Below, in pieces: positions 42,709 through 53,246 of a stretch of DNA of 64,000 bases. The DNA lies in NCBI GenBank assembly GCA_019635275.1, contig JAHBZV010000007.1, forward strand, positions 18,629-82,628, in the 5' to 3' direction. The position numbers and the translations under genes were made by a program. This DNA is from Burkholderiaceae bacterium. GTDB taxonomy: Bacteria; Pseudomonadota; Gammaproteobacteria; Burkholderiales; Burkholderiaceae_E. Positions within the stretch are counted from its first letter, which is position 1; each line of letters begins with the position of its first letter. The notes beneath the pieces are model-generated. The model was not told where the DNA came from, ran no database searches, and saw nothing but the letters and a program-made list of their open reading frames with translations.

Positions 42709-43392
42709 ATGCGCGGCACCTTCCGCGCGTCGGGCGTCGCGATCGACCTCGACGGCACGCTGCTCGACACCGTTGCCGACCTCACCGCGGCGGTCAATGC
42801 GATGCTGGTCGACTTCGGCAGGCCGCCGCTGCCCGAGGCGACGGTGCGCAGCTACGTCGGCAAGGGGGCGCGCATTCTCGTGCACCGCGCGTTGTCGGGG
42901 TCGCTCGACGGGCGCGTCGACGACGCGACCGCCGAGCGCGGCCTGAAGTCGTTCGAGCATCACTACACGCGCGAGAACGGCCGCTCGGCGACGATCTTCC
43001 CCCACGTGGTCGAGGGGCTCGCCGCGATGCGCGCCAAGGGCCTGCGGCTGGCCTGCGTGACGAACAAGCCGCAAGCCTTCGCGGACGTGCTGCTCGCGCG
43101 CACCGGCCTGGCCGCGCACTTCGAGTTCACGATCGGCGGCGACGTGCTCCCGCGGGGCAAGCCCGACCCGATGCAGCTCCACCACGTCTGCGAGCACTTC
43201 GGGATGGCCCCGTCGCAGATGGTGGCGATCGGCGACTCGCTGAACGACGCGCAGGCCGCGCGCGCGGCCGGCATGCCCGTGATGATCGTTCCCTACGGCT
43301 ACAACGAAGGACGGCCGGCGAGCTCGATCGACGCCGACGCGATCGTCGACGACCTGCTCGATGCCGCTGGGCGGATCGAGGCGGCGGGTTGA
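42709..43392 (+). CDS. gph: Phosphoglycolate phosphatase
   Basis: 227 aa HAD hydrolase. Motif I DLDGTLLDT (~13-21) with nucleophile Asp, cap domain, motif II-like CVTNKP (~115), and motif III/IV MVAIGDSLNDAQAARAAG (~170). Removes phosphate from 2-phosphoglycolate. Start ATG 42709 is 5 nt after rpe, overlapping nothing. The trp promoter -35 (TTGACG) overlaps its stop codon. Confidence 0.93.
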   Translation: MRGTFRASGVAIDLDGTLLDTVADLTAAVNAMLVDFGRPPLPEATVRSYVGKGARILVHRALSGSLDGRVDDATAERGLKSFEHHYTRENGRSATIFPHVVEGLAAMRAKGLRLACVTNKPQAFADVLLARTGLAAHFEFTIGGDVLPRGKPDPMQLHHVCEHFGMAPSQMVAIGDSLNDAQAARAAGMPVMIVPYGYNEGRPASSIDADAIVDDLLDAAGRIEAAG

Positions 43393-43419
43393 CGGCCGTG
43401 CGCGCCTTGGTGTTATAGT
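43389..43419 (+). promoter_or_regulatory. trp operon promoter
   Basis: TTGACG (43389-43394) and GTTATA/TATAGT (43412-43419) give a -35/-10 pair with 17-19 nt spacing. The -35 overlaps the gph stop. The start would lie about 30-35 nt before the leader-peptide ATG at 43458. Confidence 0.55.
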
Positions 43420-43457
43420 CCGCGTCGTCGAGAACCGAGCAACACATCCTTTCCCTC

Positions 43458-43535
43458 ATGCGTCCCGTTCAGGAAATGCAGTCGGCCCGCAACGCCAACG
43501 GTTGGCGGGCCTGGCGCTGGTGGTGCTGGCGCTGA
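43458..43535 (+). CDS. trpL: trp operon leader peptide with five Trp codons
   Basis: 25-aa ORF: MRPVQEMQSARNANG followed by WRAWRWWCWR and a stop. Five of the last ten codons are TGG, as expected for an attenuator leader in which ribosome stalling at Trp codons senses charged tRNA-Trp. It sits between the promoter and trpE, 135 nt before trpE. Downstream GC-rich inverted segments (e.g. GCGCC-CTCGC-GGCGC at 43560-43574) could be the antiterminator/terminator arms. Ribosome site is not obvious. Confidence 0.72.
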   Translation: MRPVQEMQSARNANGWRAWRWWCWR

Positions 43536-43600
43536 TCGCCGCGCACCGGCCGAGCCGATAGCGCCCTCGCGGCGCACCGCCTCCGGCCACATTTCCCGAC
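43536..43600 (+). promoter_or_regulatory. Putative trp attenuator region
   Basis: GC-rich inverted segments follow the leader ORF, including the stem GCGCC/GGCGC (43560-43574) and several CCGGCC copies that can pair in alternatives. The pause/terminator structures were not computed. No long U-tract is seen, so the mechanism may differ from E. coli. Confidence 0.4.
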
Positions 43601-43670
43601 ACATCCAGTGCGCCCCGAGACGGGCGCCGCAGGCCCGAACCGGGGCCGGACGCAGGTCCCAGAGGGAACC

Positions 43671-45152
43671 ATGACCGAGATCGAATTCAGGGCGATTGCC
43701 GCCCAGGGTTACAACCGCATTCCGCTGTTGCTGGAGTGCTTCGCCGACCTCGACACGCCGCTGTCGCTGTACCTGAAGCTCGCGCACAAGCCCTACAGCT
43801 TCCTGCTCGAGTCGGTCGTCGGCGGCGAGCGCTTCGGGCGCTATTCGTTCATCGGGCTGCCGGCGAGCACGATCATCCGCTCCACCGCCACGGGCGCCGA
43901 GGTCGTGAAGAACGGCGAAATCGTCGAGCGCCACGAGGGCAACCCGCTCGATTTCGTCGACGCCTACCAGAAGCGCTTCAAGGTCGCGGTGCGCCCCGGG
44001 CTGCCGCGCTTCTGCGGCGGGCTCGCCGGCTATTTCGCCTACGACGCGGTGCGCCACATCGAGCCGCGCGCGGCCGGCCGCAACAAGCCCGACCCGGTCG
44101 GCGTGCCCGACGTGTTCCTGCTGCTCACCGAAGAGCTGGCGATCGTCGACAACGTGACCGGCAAGATCTACCTGATGGTCTACGCCGATCCGTCCGAGGG
44201 CGAGGCTTACCAGCGCGCGCGCAAGCGCCTGCGCGAGCTCTACGCGCAACTGTCCCGTCCGGTGAGCGTGCCGTCGTTCAAGCCGAGCTACGAGACCGAG
44301 ACGCGGCGCGAGTTCGCGAAGGACGACTACCTCGCGGCCGTCGCGCGCGCCAAGGAATACATCATGGCCGGCGACGTGATGCAGGTGCAGATCGGGCAGA
44401 TGATCGAGAAGCCGTTCCGCGATTCGCCGGTCACGCTGTACCGGGCGCTGCGCTCGATCAACCCGTCGCCGTACATGTACTTCTACAACCTCGGCGACTT
44501 CCACATCGTCGGCGCGTCGCCCGAGATCCTGGTGCGCCAGGAGCGCCAGCCCGACGGCGACCGCATCACGATCCGCCCGCTCGCCGGCACGCGCCGGCGC
44601 GGCGCGACGCCCGCGCAGGACGACGCGCTGGCGAAGGAACTGCTCGCCGACCCGAAGGAGATCGCCGAGCACGTGATGCTGATCGACCTCGCGCGCAACG
44701 ACATCGGCCGCATCGCCGAGATCGGCAGCGTGCGCGTCACCGACCAGCTCGCGATCGAGAAGTACTCGCACGTGATGCACATCGTCTCGAACGTCGAGGG
44801 CAAGCTCAAGCCGGGTATGGGCCCGATCGACGTGCTGCGCGCGACCTTCCCGGCGGGCACGCTGTCGGGCGCGCCGAAGATCCGCGCGATGGAGATCATC
44901 GACGAGCTCGAGCCGACGAAGCGCGGCATCTACGGCGGCGCCTGCGGCTACATCTCGTTCGTCGGCGACCTCGACCTCGCGATCGCGATCCGCACCGCGG
45001 TGGTCAAGGACGGCACGCTCTACGTCGAGGCCGCCGCCGGCGTCGTGGCCGACTCGATCCCCGAGAACGAGTGGGTCGAGACCGAGAACAAGGCGCGCGC
45101 CGTGCTGCGCGCGGCCGAACTGGTGCAGGCCGGCCTGGACGGCCAGATCTGA
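43671..45152 (+). CDS. trpE: Anthranilate synthase component I
   Basis: 493 aa. LLES (residues 45-48), the Trp feedback site, lies in [20 protein letters not shown]. Chorismate-binding core: [66 protein letters not shown] and [10 protein letters not shown]. Catalyses chorismate to anthranilate with the TrpG amidotransferase. Start ATG 43671 with AGAGGGA upstream. Operon order E-G-D-C. Confidence 0.97.
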   Translation: MTEIEFRAIAAQGYNRIPLLLECFADLDTPLSLYLKLAHKPYSFLLESVVGGERFGRYSFIGLPASTIIRSTATGAEVVKNGEIVERHEGNPLDFVDAYQKRFKVAVRPGLPRFCGGLAGYFAYDAVRHIEPRAAGRNKPDPVGVPDVFLLLTEELAIVDNVTGKIYLMVYADPSEGEAYQRARKRLRELYAQLSRPVSVPSFKPSYETETRREFAKDDYLAAVARAKEYIMAGDVMQVQIGQMIEKPFRDSPVTLYRALRSINPSPYMYFYNLGDFHIVGASPEILVRQERQPDGDRITIRPLAGTRRRGATPAQDDALAKELLADPKEIAEHVMLIDLARNDIGRIAEIGSVRVTDQLAIEKYSHVMHIVSNVEGKLKPGMGPIDVLRATFPAGTLSGAPKIRAMEIIDELEPTKRGIYGGACGYISFVGDLDLAIAIRTAVVKDGTLYVEAAAGVVADSIPENEWVETENKARAVLRAAELVQAGLDGQI

Positions 45153-45169
45153 CGCGGCGGGGAACGAAC

Positions 45170-45733
45170 ATGCTGCTGATGATCGACAACTACGACAGCT
45201 TCACCTGGAACCTGGTGCAGTACTTCGGCGAGCTCGGCGAGGACGTGCGCACGGTGCGCAACGATGCGATCGGGCTCGACGAGGTCGCGGCGCTCGCGCC
45301 GGCACGCATCGTGATCTCGCCGGGGCCGTGCACGCCGAACGAGGCCGGCATCTCGCTGGCGCTGATCCAACGCTTCGCGGGCCGCATTCCGATCCTGGGC
45401 GTCTGCCTCGGCCACCAGGCGATCGGCGCCGCCTTCGGCGGCCGCGTGGTGCGCGCGAGGCAGGTGATGCACGGCAAGACCTCGCCGATCCACCACGCGG
45501 GCGTCGGCGTCTTTCGCGGCCTGCCCGACCCGTTCACCGCGATTCGCTACCACTCGCTGGCGGTCGAGCGCGAGACACTGCCCGACTGCCTCGAGGTCAC
45601 CGCGTGGACCGACGACGGCGAGATCATGGGCCTGCGCCATCGCAAGTTGCGCGTCGAGGGCGTGCAGTTCCATCCCGAATCGATCCTGACCGAGCACGGC
45701 CACGCGCTGCTGCGCAATTTCCTGGAGAACTGA
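45170..45733 (+). CDS. trpG: Anthranilate synthase component II (glutamine amidotransferase)
   Basis: 187 aa class I glutaminase. [20 protein letters not shown] is the classic N-terminus; nucleophile Cys79 in [11 protein letters not shown]; catalytic His/Glu in QFHPESI near 170. Supplies ammonia to TrpE. Some homologues also serve folate synthesis (PabA); the trp context favours TrpG, though one protein may do both. Shine-Dalgarno GGGGAA before the ATG. Confidence 0.96.
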   Translation: MLLMIDNYDSFTWNLVQYFGELGEDVRTVRNDAIGLDEVAALAPARIVISPGPCTPNEAGISLALIQRFAGRIPILGVCLGHQAIGAAFGGRVVRARQVMHGKTSPIHHAGVGVFRGLPDPFTAIRYHSLAVERETLPDCLEVTAWTDDGEIMGLRHRKLRVEGVQFHPESILTEHGHALLRNFLEN

Positions 45734-45734
45734 C

Positions 45735-46778
45735 ATGACGATCACCGCGCAGGAAGCGCTGACCCGATGCATCGAGCACCGTGAGATCTTCCACGACGAG
45801 ATGCTGAAGATCATGCGCCAGATCATGAGCGGCGAGATGTCGCCGACGATGATGGCGGCCATCCTGATGGGGCTGCGCGTGAAGAAGGAGACCATCGGCG
45901 AGATCAGCGCCGCGGCCCAGGTCATGCGCGAATTCGCCAACAAGGTCGAGGTCGACGGCGGTCCGCACTTCGTCGACGTCGTCGGCACCGGGGGCGACGG
46001 TTCGCACACGTTCAACATCTCGACCGCGTCGACCTTCGTCGCGGCGGCGGCCGGCGCGACGGTGGCCAAGCACGGCAATCGCGGCGTCTCGTCGAAGTCG
46101 GGCGCGGCCGACGTGCTCGAGGCGCTGGGCGCCAACATCATGCTGAACCCGCAGCAGGTGGCCGACTGCGTGCGCGCGACCGGCATCGGCTTCATGTTCG
46201 CGCCCAACCACCACCCGGCGATGAAGAACGTCGCGCCGGTGCGGCGCGAGCTCGGCGTGCGCACCATCTTCAACATCCTCGGGCCGCTGACCAACCCGGC
46301 GGGCGCGCCGAACATCCTGATGGGGGTGTTCCATCCCGACCTGGTCGGCATCCAGGTGCGCGTCATGCAGCGCCTGGGCGCGAAGCATGCGGTCGTGGTG
46401 TGGGGCAAGGACGGGATGGACGAGGTCTCGCTCGGCGCCGCGACGATGGTCGGGGAGTTGAAGAACGGCGAGATCGACGAGTACGAGATTCATCCCGAGG
46501 ACTTCGGCCTGTCGATGATCAGCAACCGCGGATTGCGGGTGGCCGACGCGCTCGAGTCGAAGGAGATGGTGCTCGAGGCACTGTCGAACCAGCCCGGCAC
46601 GCCGCGCGAGATCGTCACGCTGAACGCCGGCGCGGCGCTGTACGCGGCCGACGTCGTCGACTCGATCGGCGCCGGCATCGCGCTGGCGCGCGAGACGATC
46701 GCCTCGGGTGCGGCGCGCGCCAGGCTCGACCAGTTCGTGCAGTTCACGCAGCGCTGCGCGGTGCCGGGCCATGGCTGA
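45735..46778 (+). CDS. trpD: Anthranilate phosphoribosyltransferase
   Basis: 347 aa. PRPP loop [14 protein letters not shown] (~80-93), [21 protein letters not shown] with Ser/Arg ligands, [34 protein letters not shown], and [10 protein letters not shown] are diagnostic. Adds the phosphoribosyl group to anthranilate. Begins one base after the trpG stop; its 3' end overlaps trpC by 8 nt. Confidence 0.97.
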   Translation: MTITAQEALTRCIEHREIFHDEMLKIMRQIMSGEMSPTMMAAILMGLRVKKETIGEISAAAQVMREFANKVEVDGGPHFVDVVGTGGDGSHTFNISTASTFVAAAAGATVAKHGNRGVSSKSGAADVLEALGANIMLNPQQVADCVRATGIGFMFAPNHHPAMKNVAPVRRELGVRTIFNILGPLTNPAGAPNILMGVFHPDLVGIQVRVMQRLGAKHAVVVWGKDGMDEVSLGAATMVGELKNGEIDEYEIHPEDFGLSMISNRGLRVADALESKEMVLEALSNQPGTPREIVTLNAGAALYAADVVDSIGAGIALARETIASGAARARLDQFVQFTQRCAVPGHG

Positions 46779-47571
46779 GGACATCCTGGCCCGCATCGTC
46801 GCGGTCAAGCACGAAGAGGTCGAAGCGGCGCGCCGGCGGCGATCGCTCGCCGCGGTGCGCGCCGACGCCGAGGACGCCCGCGACGGGCAGGGTCCCCGCG
46901 GCTTTGCGCGCGCGCTGCGCGACAAGGTCGCGGCGGGGCGCCCGGCCGTGATCGCCGAGATCAAGAAAGCGAGCCCCAGCAAGGGCCTGCTGCGCGAACC
47001 CTTCGACCCGCCGGCGATCGCCGCGAGCTATGCGGCGCACGGCGCCGCGTGCCTGTCGGTGCTGACCGACGAGCGCTTCTTCAAGGGCTCGCTCGACGAC
47101 CTGCGCGCCGCGCGCGCGGCCTGTTCGCTGCCGGCGCTACGCAAGGACTTCGTCGTCGATGCGTACCAGGTCTACGAGGCGCGCGCCCACGGCGCCGACT
47201 GCATCCTGCTGATCGTCGCGGCGCTCGACGATGCCCGCCTGGCCGAGTTCGAGGCCATCGCGCACGCGCTGTCGATGGACGTGCTGGTCGAGGTGCACGA
47301 CGCGGCGGAACTCGAGCGCGCGCTCGCGCTGAAGACGCCGCTGGTCGGCGTCAACAACCGGAACCTGCGCAGCTTCGAGGTGTCGCTCGACACGACTCTC
47401 GCATTGCTGCCGCGCATCCCGGGCGACCGGATGGTCGTGACCGAGAGCGGCATCCTCGGCCCCGCGGACGTGACGCGGATGCGGCAGGCCGGCGTGAACG
47501 CGTTCCTGGTCGGCGAGGCGTTCATGCGCGCGCCCGATCCGGGCGAGGCGCTGGCGGCGTTGTTCGGCTGA
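46771..47571 (+). CDS. trpC: Indole-3-glycerol phosphate synthase
   Basis: 266 aa TIM barrel. [11 protein letters not shown] (catalytic Lys), [63 protein letters not shown] and TESGI cover the family motifs. Closes the indole ring from CdRP. The ATG overlaps trpD by 8 nt. Last gene of the operon; trpF, trpB and trpA are elsewhere, as in other betaproteobacteria. Confidence 0.97.
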   Translation: MAEDILARIVAVKHEEVEAARRRRSLAAVRADAEDARDGQGPRGFARALRDKVAAGRPAVIAEIKKASPSKGLLREPFDPPAIAASYAAHGAACLSVLTDERFFKGSLDDLRAARAACSLPALRKDFVVDAYQVYEARAHGADCILLIVAALDDARLAEFEAIAHALSMDVLVEVHDAAELERALALKTPLVGVNNRNLRSFEVSLDTTLALLPRIPGDRMVVTESGILGPADVTRMRQAGVNAFLVGEAFMRAPDPGEALAALFG

Positions 47572-47599
47572 GCGCGCGGGCGTCGGCGCGCCGCGACGT

Positions 47600-49399
47600 T
47601 CAGGCTGCTGGCTTCCCTCGCCCCGGGCCGAGCCACCGGGCGAGCAGTCGCGCCGCGCGGGCGCCGGGCCTCGGCGCGAACTTCAGCGTCGCCTCGGTCG
47701 CCGGCGGCGCGTCGAGCTCGAGCTCGCATTCGAGCAACTCGTCGCGCCGGAACGCGTGCACCTTCAGCCGGTCGCCCGGCTTGCGCCGCGCGAGCAGCGC
47801 CTTCAGCGCACGCTCGTCGACGACGCGCAGGCCGTCGACCGCCACCAGCGTGTCGCCGGCCGACAATCCGGCGCGCTGCGCCGCCTGTCCGGCATAGGCG
47901 GTCGCAATCGCCAGTTGGCCGTCGCGCATCGCCAGCTTCGCGCCCAGCGACGCCGGGCCCTGGTCGCCGCGGCCGAGCGCCAGCTGCACGCCGACGGGTT
48001 GGAGCAGCCGCGCGAGCGGCAGTTCGGCCGTTCCGTAGGCCCAGCTGCGGATCTGCGCATCGAGCCTCAGGCCGGTGGCTTCCTCGAGCAGGCGCGGGAA
48101 CTCGTCTTCGCCGAGGCCTTCGCGCCGCTCGAAGAAGTCGCGCCCATAACGCCGCCACATCAGCCTCATCGCGTCGTCGAGCGAGCGCCGACCGTCGCTG
48201 CGGCTGCGAATCGTCAGGTCGAGCGCCAGCGCGACCAGCGAGCCCTTCGCGTAGTAGCTCGCGATCGCGTTCGGCGAATTCTCGTCCTGCCGGTAGTACT
48301 TGATCCACGCGTCGAAGCTGGACTCGGCCACGCTCTGCAGCCGGCGGCCCGGGCCGCGCATCACGCCCGAGATCGCCTTCGCGAGCAGGCCCAGGTACGC
48401 GTCGCGGCAGATCACACCCGAGCGCACCAGCATCAGGTCGTCGTAGTACGACGTGAACCCCTCGAAGATCCACAGCAGGCGCGTGTAGTTCTCGTGCTGA
48501 AGGTCGTAGCGGGCGAATGCCGCGGGCTTGATCCGCTTGACGTTCCAGGTGTGGAAGTACTCGTGGCTCGCCAGCCCGAGGAAGCCGCGATAGCCCTCCG
48601 GGAGCTCGCGTTGGCCGCGCCACGGCAGGTCGTTGCGCGAGCAGATCAGCGCGGTGCTCGATCGGTGCTCGAGGCCGCCGTAGCCGTCGCCGACCGCCAT
48701 CACCTGGAACAGGTAGCGCCCGACGGGCGCGCGGCGCGTGCGCGGCTCGAACAGCCGTACCTGCTCGGCGCAGACGCGCGCCAGGTCGCGGCACAGCCTG
48801 GCCGTGTCGGCGTCGTGCCGGCCGGTGATCGCGACCTCGTGCCGCGCGCCGCCCACGTCGAACGAGGCCAGCGTGAAGCGCCCCATCTCCACCGGATGGT
48901 CGACGAGCTCGTCGTAGTCGGCGGCGCGATAGCGGCCGAAGCCGTGGCGGCGCGCGCCCGCTTCGGGCAACGTGGTCGCCACTCGCCAGTCGGCATACGC
49001 ATCGCCGGCCGGCGGCTCGATCAGCACCTCGCAGGGCGAATCCTCCTGGCCGATGACGCGCAGGAACACGCTGGTGCCGTTGAAGAAGCCGTGCGTGGCA
49101 TCGAGGTGCGCGGCGCGCACCGACAGGTCCCACGCGTAGACCGTGTAGCGGATCTCGAGCGGCCCGTCGCAGCGCGAGGCCTGCCAGCCATGCTTGTCCA
49201 GCTTGCGCAGCCGCACCGTGCGCCGCCCGCTGCGCGCGGCAATCGAGACGACGTGGCGCGCGAACTCGCGGATCATGTAGCTGCCGGGAATCCACGCGGG
49301 AAGCGCCAACCGCTGCCCCTCGGGGTCGGGCCGCGCGATCGTCAGCGTGACCTCGAACAGGTGAGCGTGCGGATCGACGGGGACGATCCGGTACGACAC
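47600..49399 (-). CDS. M61-family metallopeptidase (glycyl aminopeptidase-like) with PDZ domain
   Basis: 599 aa. The N-terminal M61 beta domain (YRIVPVDPHAHLFEVTLTIA) precedes the zinc peptidase: HEYFHTWNVKRIKP at ~279-292 with the HExxH ligands, and the downstream Glu in WIFEGFTSYYDD. A PDZ domain (~480-550, AAQRAGLSAGDTLVAVDGL) follows. No signal peptide, so apparently cytosolic. GTG 49399 is chosen because it lies just after the acuI-like stop and fits homologues; no ATG is available. Probably co-transcribed with the upstream reductase (38-nt gap). Confidence 0.87.
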   Translation of the reverse strand: MSYRIVPVDPHAHLFEVTLTIARPDPEGQRLALPAWIPGSYMIREFARHVVSIAARSGRRTVRLRKLDKHGWQASRCDGPLEIRYTVYAWDLSVRAAHLDATHGFFNGTSVFLRVIGQEDSPCEVLIEPPAGDAYADWRVATTLPEAGARRHGFGRYRAADYDELVDHPVEMGRFTLASFDVGGARHEVAITGRHDADTARLCRDLARVCAEQVRLFEPRTRRAPVGRYLFQVMAVGDGYGGLEHRSSTALICSRNDLPWRGQRELPEGYRGFLGLASHEYFHTWNVKRIKPAAFARYDLQHENYTRLLWIFEGFTSYYDDLMLVRSGVICRDAYLGLLAKAISGVMRGPGRRLQSVAESSFDAWIKYYRQDENSPNAIASYYAKGSLVALALDLTIRSRSDGRRSLDDAMRLMWRRYGRDFFERREGLGEDEFPRLLEEATGLRLDAQIRSWAYGTAELPLARLLQPVGVQLALGRGDQGPASLGAKLAMRDGQLAIATAYAGQAAQRAGLSAGDTLVAVDGLRVVDERALKALLARRKPGDRLKVHAFRRDELLECELELDAPPATEATLKFAPRPGARAARLLARWLGPGRGKPAA

Positions 49400-49437
49400 C
49401 GGTTCGCCACCGCCGCGCCGGCGCTTCGCCGGCGCGC

Positions 49438-50433
49438 TCAACGGTTGACGTCGACCGCGACGCGGCCGCGCACCTTGCCGGCCAGCATGTCGGGCGCGAG
49501 TTGCAGCGCGTCGTCGAGGCCGACCACGGTGGTGATCCGCTCGAGTTGCGCGGGGTCGAGGTCGCGCGCCAGCCGCGCCCAGGCTTCGCGCCGGTCTTGC
49601 AGCGGGCACATCACCGAGTCGACGCCGATCAGGGCGACGCCGCGCAGGATGAACGGTGCAACCGACGCCGGAAAGTCCATGCCCTGGGCCAACCCGCAGG
49701 CCGCGACGGTGCCGCGGTACTTCGTCTGCGCACACGCGTTGGCCAGCGTGTGCGAGCCGACCGCGTCGACGACGCCGGCCCATCGCTCCTTCTGCAGCGG
49801 CTTGCCCGGCGCAGACAGCGTCGCGCGGTCGATCACTTCGGCGGCGCCGAGCGCGTGCAGGTAGTCGGCCTCGGCTGCGCGCCCGGTGGACGCGACGACC
49901 CGATAGCCGGCCCGGGCGAGCAGCGCGATCGCCACGCTGCCCACTCCGCCCGCGGCGCCAGTGACGAGGACCTCCCCGTCGGCGGGGGCGACGCCTCGGC
50001 GCTCGAGCGCCATCACGCACAGCATTGCGGTGTAGCCGGCCGTTCCGATCGCCATCGCGCGCCGTGCGTCGAGTCCCTGCGGCATTGCGACCAGCCAGTC
50101 GCCCCGGAGCCGCGCGCGCTGCGCCAGGCACCCCCAGTGCGTTTCGCCCACGCCCCAGCCGTTCAGGAGCACCCGGTCGCCCGGCGAGAACGCGGGGTTG
50201 GTACTCGCTTCGACGACCCCTGCGCCGTCGATGCCGGGCACCATCGGCCAGCGGCGTACCACCGGAGACCGGTTCGTGAGCGCGAGGGCATCCTTGTAGT
50301 TGACCGTCGAGTACTCGACGCGCAGCGTCACGTCGGCATCGGGCGTGGCCGCGACGAGCTCCTCGTCGTCGATCCGGCGGCGCGTCGCCGAGAATCCGCC
50401 TTCGGTCTTTTCGAGGTAGAGCGCGTCGAACAT
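49438..50433 (-). CDS. acuI: Acrylyl-CoA reductase / MDR oxidoreductase (YhdH/AcuI family)
   Basis: 331 aa zinc-independent medium-chain reductase. [50 protein letters not shown], the nucleotide motif [16 protein letters not shown] (~158-173) and [14 protein letters not shown] are close to E. coli YhdH and AcuI. Reduces acrylyl-CoA to propionyl-CoA with NADPH; a wider detoxification role is possible. The M61 gene follows. Confidence 0.9.
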   Translation of the reverse strand: MFDALYLEKTEGGFSATRRRIDDEELVAATPDADVTLRVEYSTVNYKDALALTNRSPVVRRWPMVPGIDGAGVVEASTNPAFSPGDRVLLNGWGVGETHWGCLAQRARLRGDWLVAMPQGLDARRAMAIGTAGYTAMLCVMALERRGVAPADGEVLVTGAAGGVGSVAIALLARAGYRVVASTGRAAEADYLHALGAAEVIDRATLSAPGKPLQKERWAGVVDAVGSHTLANACAQTKYRGTVAACGLAQGMDFPASVAPFILRGVALIGVDSVMCPLQDRREAWARLARDLDPAQLERITTVVGLDDALQLAPDMLAGKVRGRVAVDVNR

Positions 50434-50657
50434 CGGTGTTATTCCTGGCAGGTGGACTGGAGCGGAGCCTCTATTGTGCCGCGGATGTCCGGTCGAACGT
50501 CGACTCCGTCACACCCGCGGCGGGGCGGTTGCGATATCTATGCCCCGGTGGCTGCAAGGGCCGGCGCTCCGAGCCAGGAGTCGCCCGGTCGGGACAGGGG
50601 TGGCCGGCAACGGGCGTCGGGTACGATGCCCCCAACGTCAAACAGGCCGGAGGCACA

Positions 50658-51725
50658 ATGAATCCGAACGACGGGGAAGCCCGTCATCTCACGATGCGGC
50701 GGGTAGCGCGAAACGCCGCTGCATCGATGCTGATGGTTGCAGGGCTCGCCGCGTGCGGCGGGGGGTCGAGCGTCGGAACGTCGCCGATCACGCCGGCGCC
50801 GATCGCGTGCGCGTCATCGACGCTGTCGAGCGCGGACGGTTATGCGATCGGCGCGTGCGCATCGACGAAGACCGGCGTGTTTCTCGACGTGACGGGGTCG
50901 GTCGCGATTCCCGCGCCGGTCGACAGCTACATCCTGACGCTGCTCTTCCCGACCCCGTTGCAGACCTACGACGGCAGCACGGCGTTCACCAGCGCCAACC
51001 TCGCGTCGATCTACGGGCGCGACGTGCTCGGCGCCCTGCAGGGGTCCGCTTACGAGGACCCGCTCACCTCCGCAGGGTTGCCGCCCTACACCGCGCTGAC
51101 CGACTTTCACAACCCGTGCTGCTACCACGCGAACGCCCTCTGGCCGGCGCCGCAGCTGCAGTACGTCGGCTACGGAACCTGGGAGAAGGCGCCGGGTAGT
51201 GCCGAGGGTTTCGTCGGCGTCTGGTACGGGTCGGGGGCGAGCACGACGACCGTGGTCAACCTGCGGCCTGGCGGCACGAACCGGGTCTATCGAGGCTACG
51301 CGGTAGGCATGATCGGTCCCGACGAGAACGCGGGCGCCGCGTCGTACCTCGACAGCATGCGAAGCTTCAGCGCGCCGGTCGAGATCGTGGTGAATTCCGG
51401 ATACGTCGTCTCGGGGACGATCGGCACGATGCTGATGTTCGAGCGCTACGACACCAGCACTTCGCCGCCGAAGGTGCTGACCTCGACCCTGCCGCTCGAC
51501 CCGGTGAATTTCGTGCCGAGCGGTTCCACGATCGACACCGATAGCGGATCGCTTGCTTCGGCCGGCGGTACCGGAGCGAGCGTCGATACGACGTCGAGCA
51601 ACTTCGAGGCGAAATTCTTCGGCATATCGGGATCCATCGGCGACGAACTGGCCGGCCGCTTGCGCTTTCGTACCAGCAATGGCCTGATCGCGGTCGGTTC
51701 GTTCGGCACCCAGTGGGTGCCGTGA
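50658..51725 (+). CDS. Lipoprotein of unknown function, 355 aa
   Basis: A lipobox MVAGLAAC places the lipid Cys at ~33, followed by a GGGSS linker. The mature protein is Ser/Thr/Gly-rich and beta-strand-like throughout, ending GRLRFRTSNGLIAVGSFGTQW, which recalls outer-membrane lipoprotein barrels, but I see no definite family. ATG 50658 has a good GGAGG site; ATG 50694 would leave a shorter, more typical signal. Convergent with paaK; it stands alone. Confidence 0.68.
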   Translation: MNPNDGEARHLTMRRVARNAAASMLMVAGLAACGGGSSVGTSPITPAPIACASSTLSSADGYAIGACASTKTGVFLDVTGSVAIPAPVDSYILTLLFPTPLQTYDGSTAFTSANLASIYGRDVLGALQGSAYEDPLTSAGLPPYTALTDFHNPCCYHANALWPAPQLQYVGYGTWEKAPGSAEGFVGVWYGSGASTTTVVNLRPGGTNRVYRGYAVGMIGPDENAGAASYLDSMRSFSAPVEIVVNSGYVVSGTIGTMLMFERYDTSTSPPKVLTSTLPLDPVNFVPSGSTIDTDSGSLASAGGTGASVDTTSSNFEAKFFGISGSIGDELAGRLRFRTSNGLIAVGSFGTQWVP

Positions 51726-51738
51726 CCCGTCGCGGCGC

Positions 51739-53067
51739 TCAGCGCCTGCGCTTGTCGATCACCCGCTTCGCCTTGCCGATCGAGCGCTCGATCGCGCCCG
51801 GCGGCTCGACCTTCACCGTCACCGTCACGCCGATGTAGGTCTTGATCGCGTGCTCGAGCGCGGCGGCCGCGCCGACCGCGTCGGCGCCGTCGTGGTGCTC
51901 GCCCGCCTTCAGTTCGACGCGCACGGTCAGCACGTCCAGCGGCCCCTCGCGCTCGAGTTCGCACACATAGTGCGGCGCCAGGTTCGGCCGCTGCAGGATC
52001 AGCTCCTCGATCTGCGACGGGAACACGTTGACGCCGCGCACGATCATCATGTCGTCCGAGCGGCCGGTGATCTTCTGGATGCGCCGCATCGTGCGCGCTG
52101 TGCCCGGAAGCAGCCGCGTCAGGTCGCGGGTGCGGTAGCGCACGATCGGCAGCGCCTCCTTCGACAGCGACGTGTACACCAGCTCGCCGAACTCGCCTTC
52201 GGGCAGGGGCGCGCCCGTCTCGGGGTCCACGATCTCGGGATAGAAGTGGTCCTCCCAGACAGTGGGCCCGTCCTTGGTCTCCAGGCACTCGCAGGCGACG
52301 CCCGGGCCCATCACCTCGGACAGCCCATAGAGGTCCACCGCGTCGATGGCGAGGCGCTTCTCGATCTCCGCGCGCATCTCGTTGGTCCACGGCTCGGCGC
52401 CGAAGATGCCGATGCGCAGGCTGGTGCCACGCGGGTCGAGCCCCTGGCGCTCGATCTCGTCGGCGATCGCCAGCATGTAGCTCGGCGTGACCATGATGAC
52501 CGCGGGACGGAAGTCGGTGATGAGCTGCACCTGGCGCTCGGTCTGGCCCCCGCCGAACGGCACGACGGTCAGGCCCAGCCGCTCGGCGCCGTAGTGGGCG
52601 CCCAGCCCGCCGGTGAACAGCCCGTAGCCGTAGCTGACGTGGGCGATCTCGCCAGGGCGGGCGCCGGCGGCGCGGATCGAGCGCGCCATCAGGTTCGCCC
52701 AGGTGTCGATGTCGCGCGCGGTGTAGCCGACGACGGTCGGCTTGCCGGTCGTGCCGCTCGAGGCGTGGATGCGCACGACCTGTTCGCGCGGCACCGCGAA
52801 CATCCCGAACGGATAGGTCTCGCGCAGGTCGGCCTTGGTGGTGAACGGAAACCGCGCGAGGTCTTCGAGCGACCTCAGGTCCTCGGGCCGAACGCCGGCG
52901 GCGTCGAACTTCGCCCGGTAGTGCGCGACGTTGCGGTACGCATGGTCGAGCGACCAGCGCAGTCGCTCGAGCTGCAGCGCGCGCAGCTCGTCGACGCTGG
53001 CCCGCTCGATCGGCTCGAGCGGGAACCCCCCGGCCGACGTCATCGCCCCGGCACCTTTGCTCTTCAT
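51739..53067 (-). CDS. paaK: Phenylacetate-CoA ligase
   Basis: 442 aa adenylate-forming enzyme. AMP-binding motif [13 protein letters not shown] at ~103-115, [54 protein letters not shown] and [21 protein letters not shown] are those of PaaK. Converts phenylacetate to phenylacetyl-CoA. GGAGGAG precedes ATG 53067; the open frame before it is not supported. Divergent from the enoyl-CoA hydratase gene. Confidence 0.95.
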   Translation of the reverse strand: MKSKGAGAMTSAGGFPLEPIERASVDELRALQLERLRWSLDHAYRNVAHYRAKFDAAGVRPEDLRSLEDLARFPFTTKADLRETYPFGMFAVPREQVVRIHASSGTTGKPTVVGYTARDIDTWANLMARSIRAAGARPGEIAHVSYGYGLFTGGLGAHYGAERLGLTVVPFGGGQTERQVQLITDFRPAVIMVTPSYMLAIADEIERQGLDPRGTSLRIGIFGAEPWTNEMRAEIEKRLAIDAVDLYGLSEVMGPGVACECLETKDGPTVWEDHFYPEIVDPETGAPLPEGEFGELVYTSLSKEALPIVRYRTRDLTRLLPGTARTMRRIQKITGRSDDMMIVRGVNVFPSQIEELILQRPNLAPHYVCELEREGPLDVLTVRVELKAGEHHDGADAVGAAAALEHAIKTYIGVTVTVKVEPPGAIERSIGKAKRVIDKRRR

Positions 53068-53246
53068 CGCGACTCCTCCATCGGGATCGTTCGGGCCGGG
53101 CCCGCCGGCCGCCTGCCGTCGTTCGCGGCGATGCGATGTTAAACCCTGCGCCGGCGATCGACGCGCCGCGCAGGCGGCGTGGCAGAATCGCCGACACCCT
53201 GCCACGCACCTGCCCGCCGCGCGGGCGCCACGAGGAGCACTGCGCC

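Noticed and set aside
47756-49864. 702-codon forward ORF over the M61 peptidase and acuI-like genes
   Set aside because: Antisense shadow; the reverse strand has HExxH and PDZ motifs.
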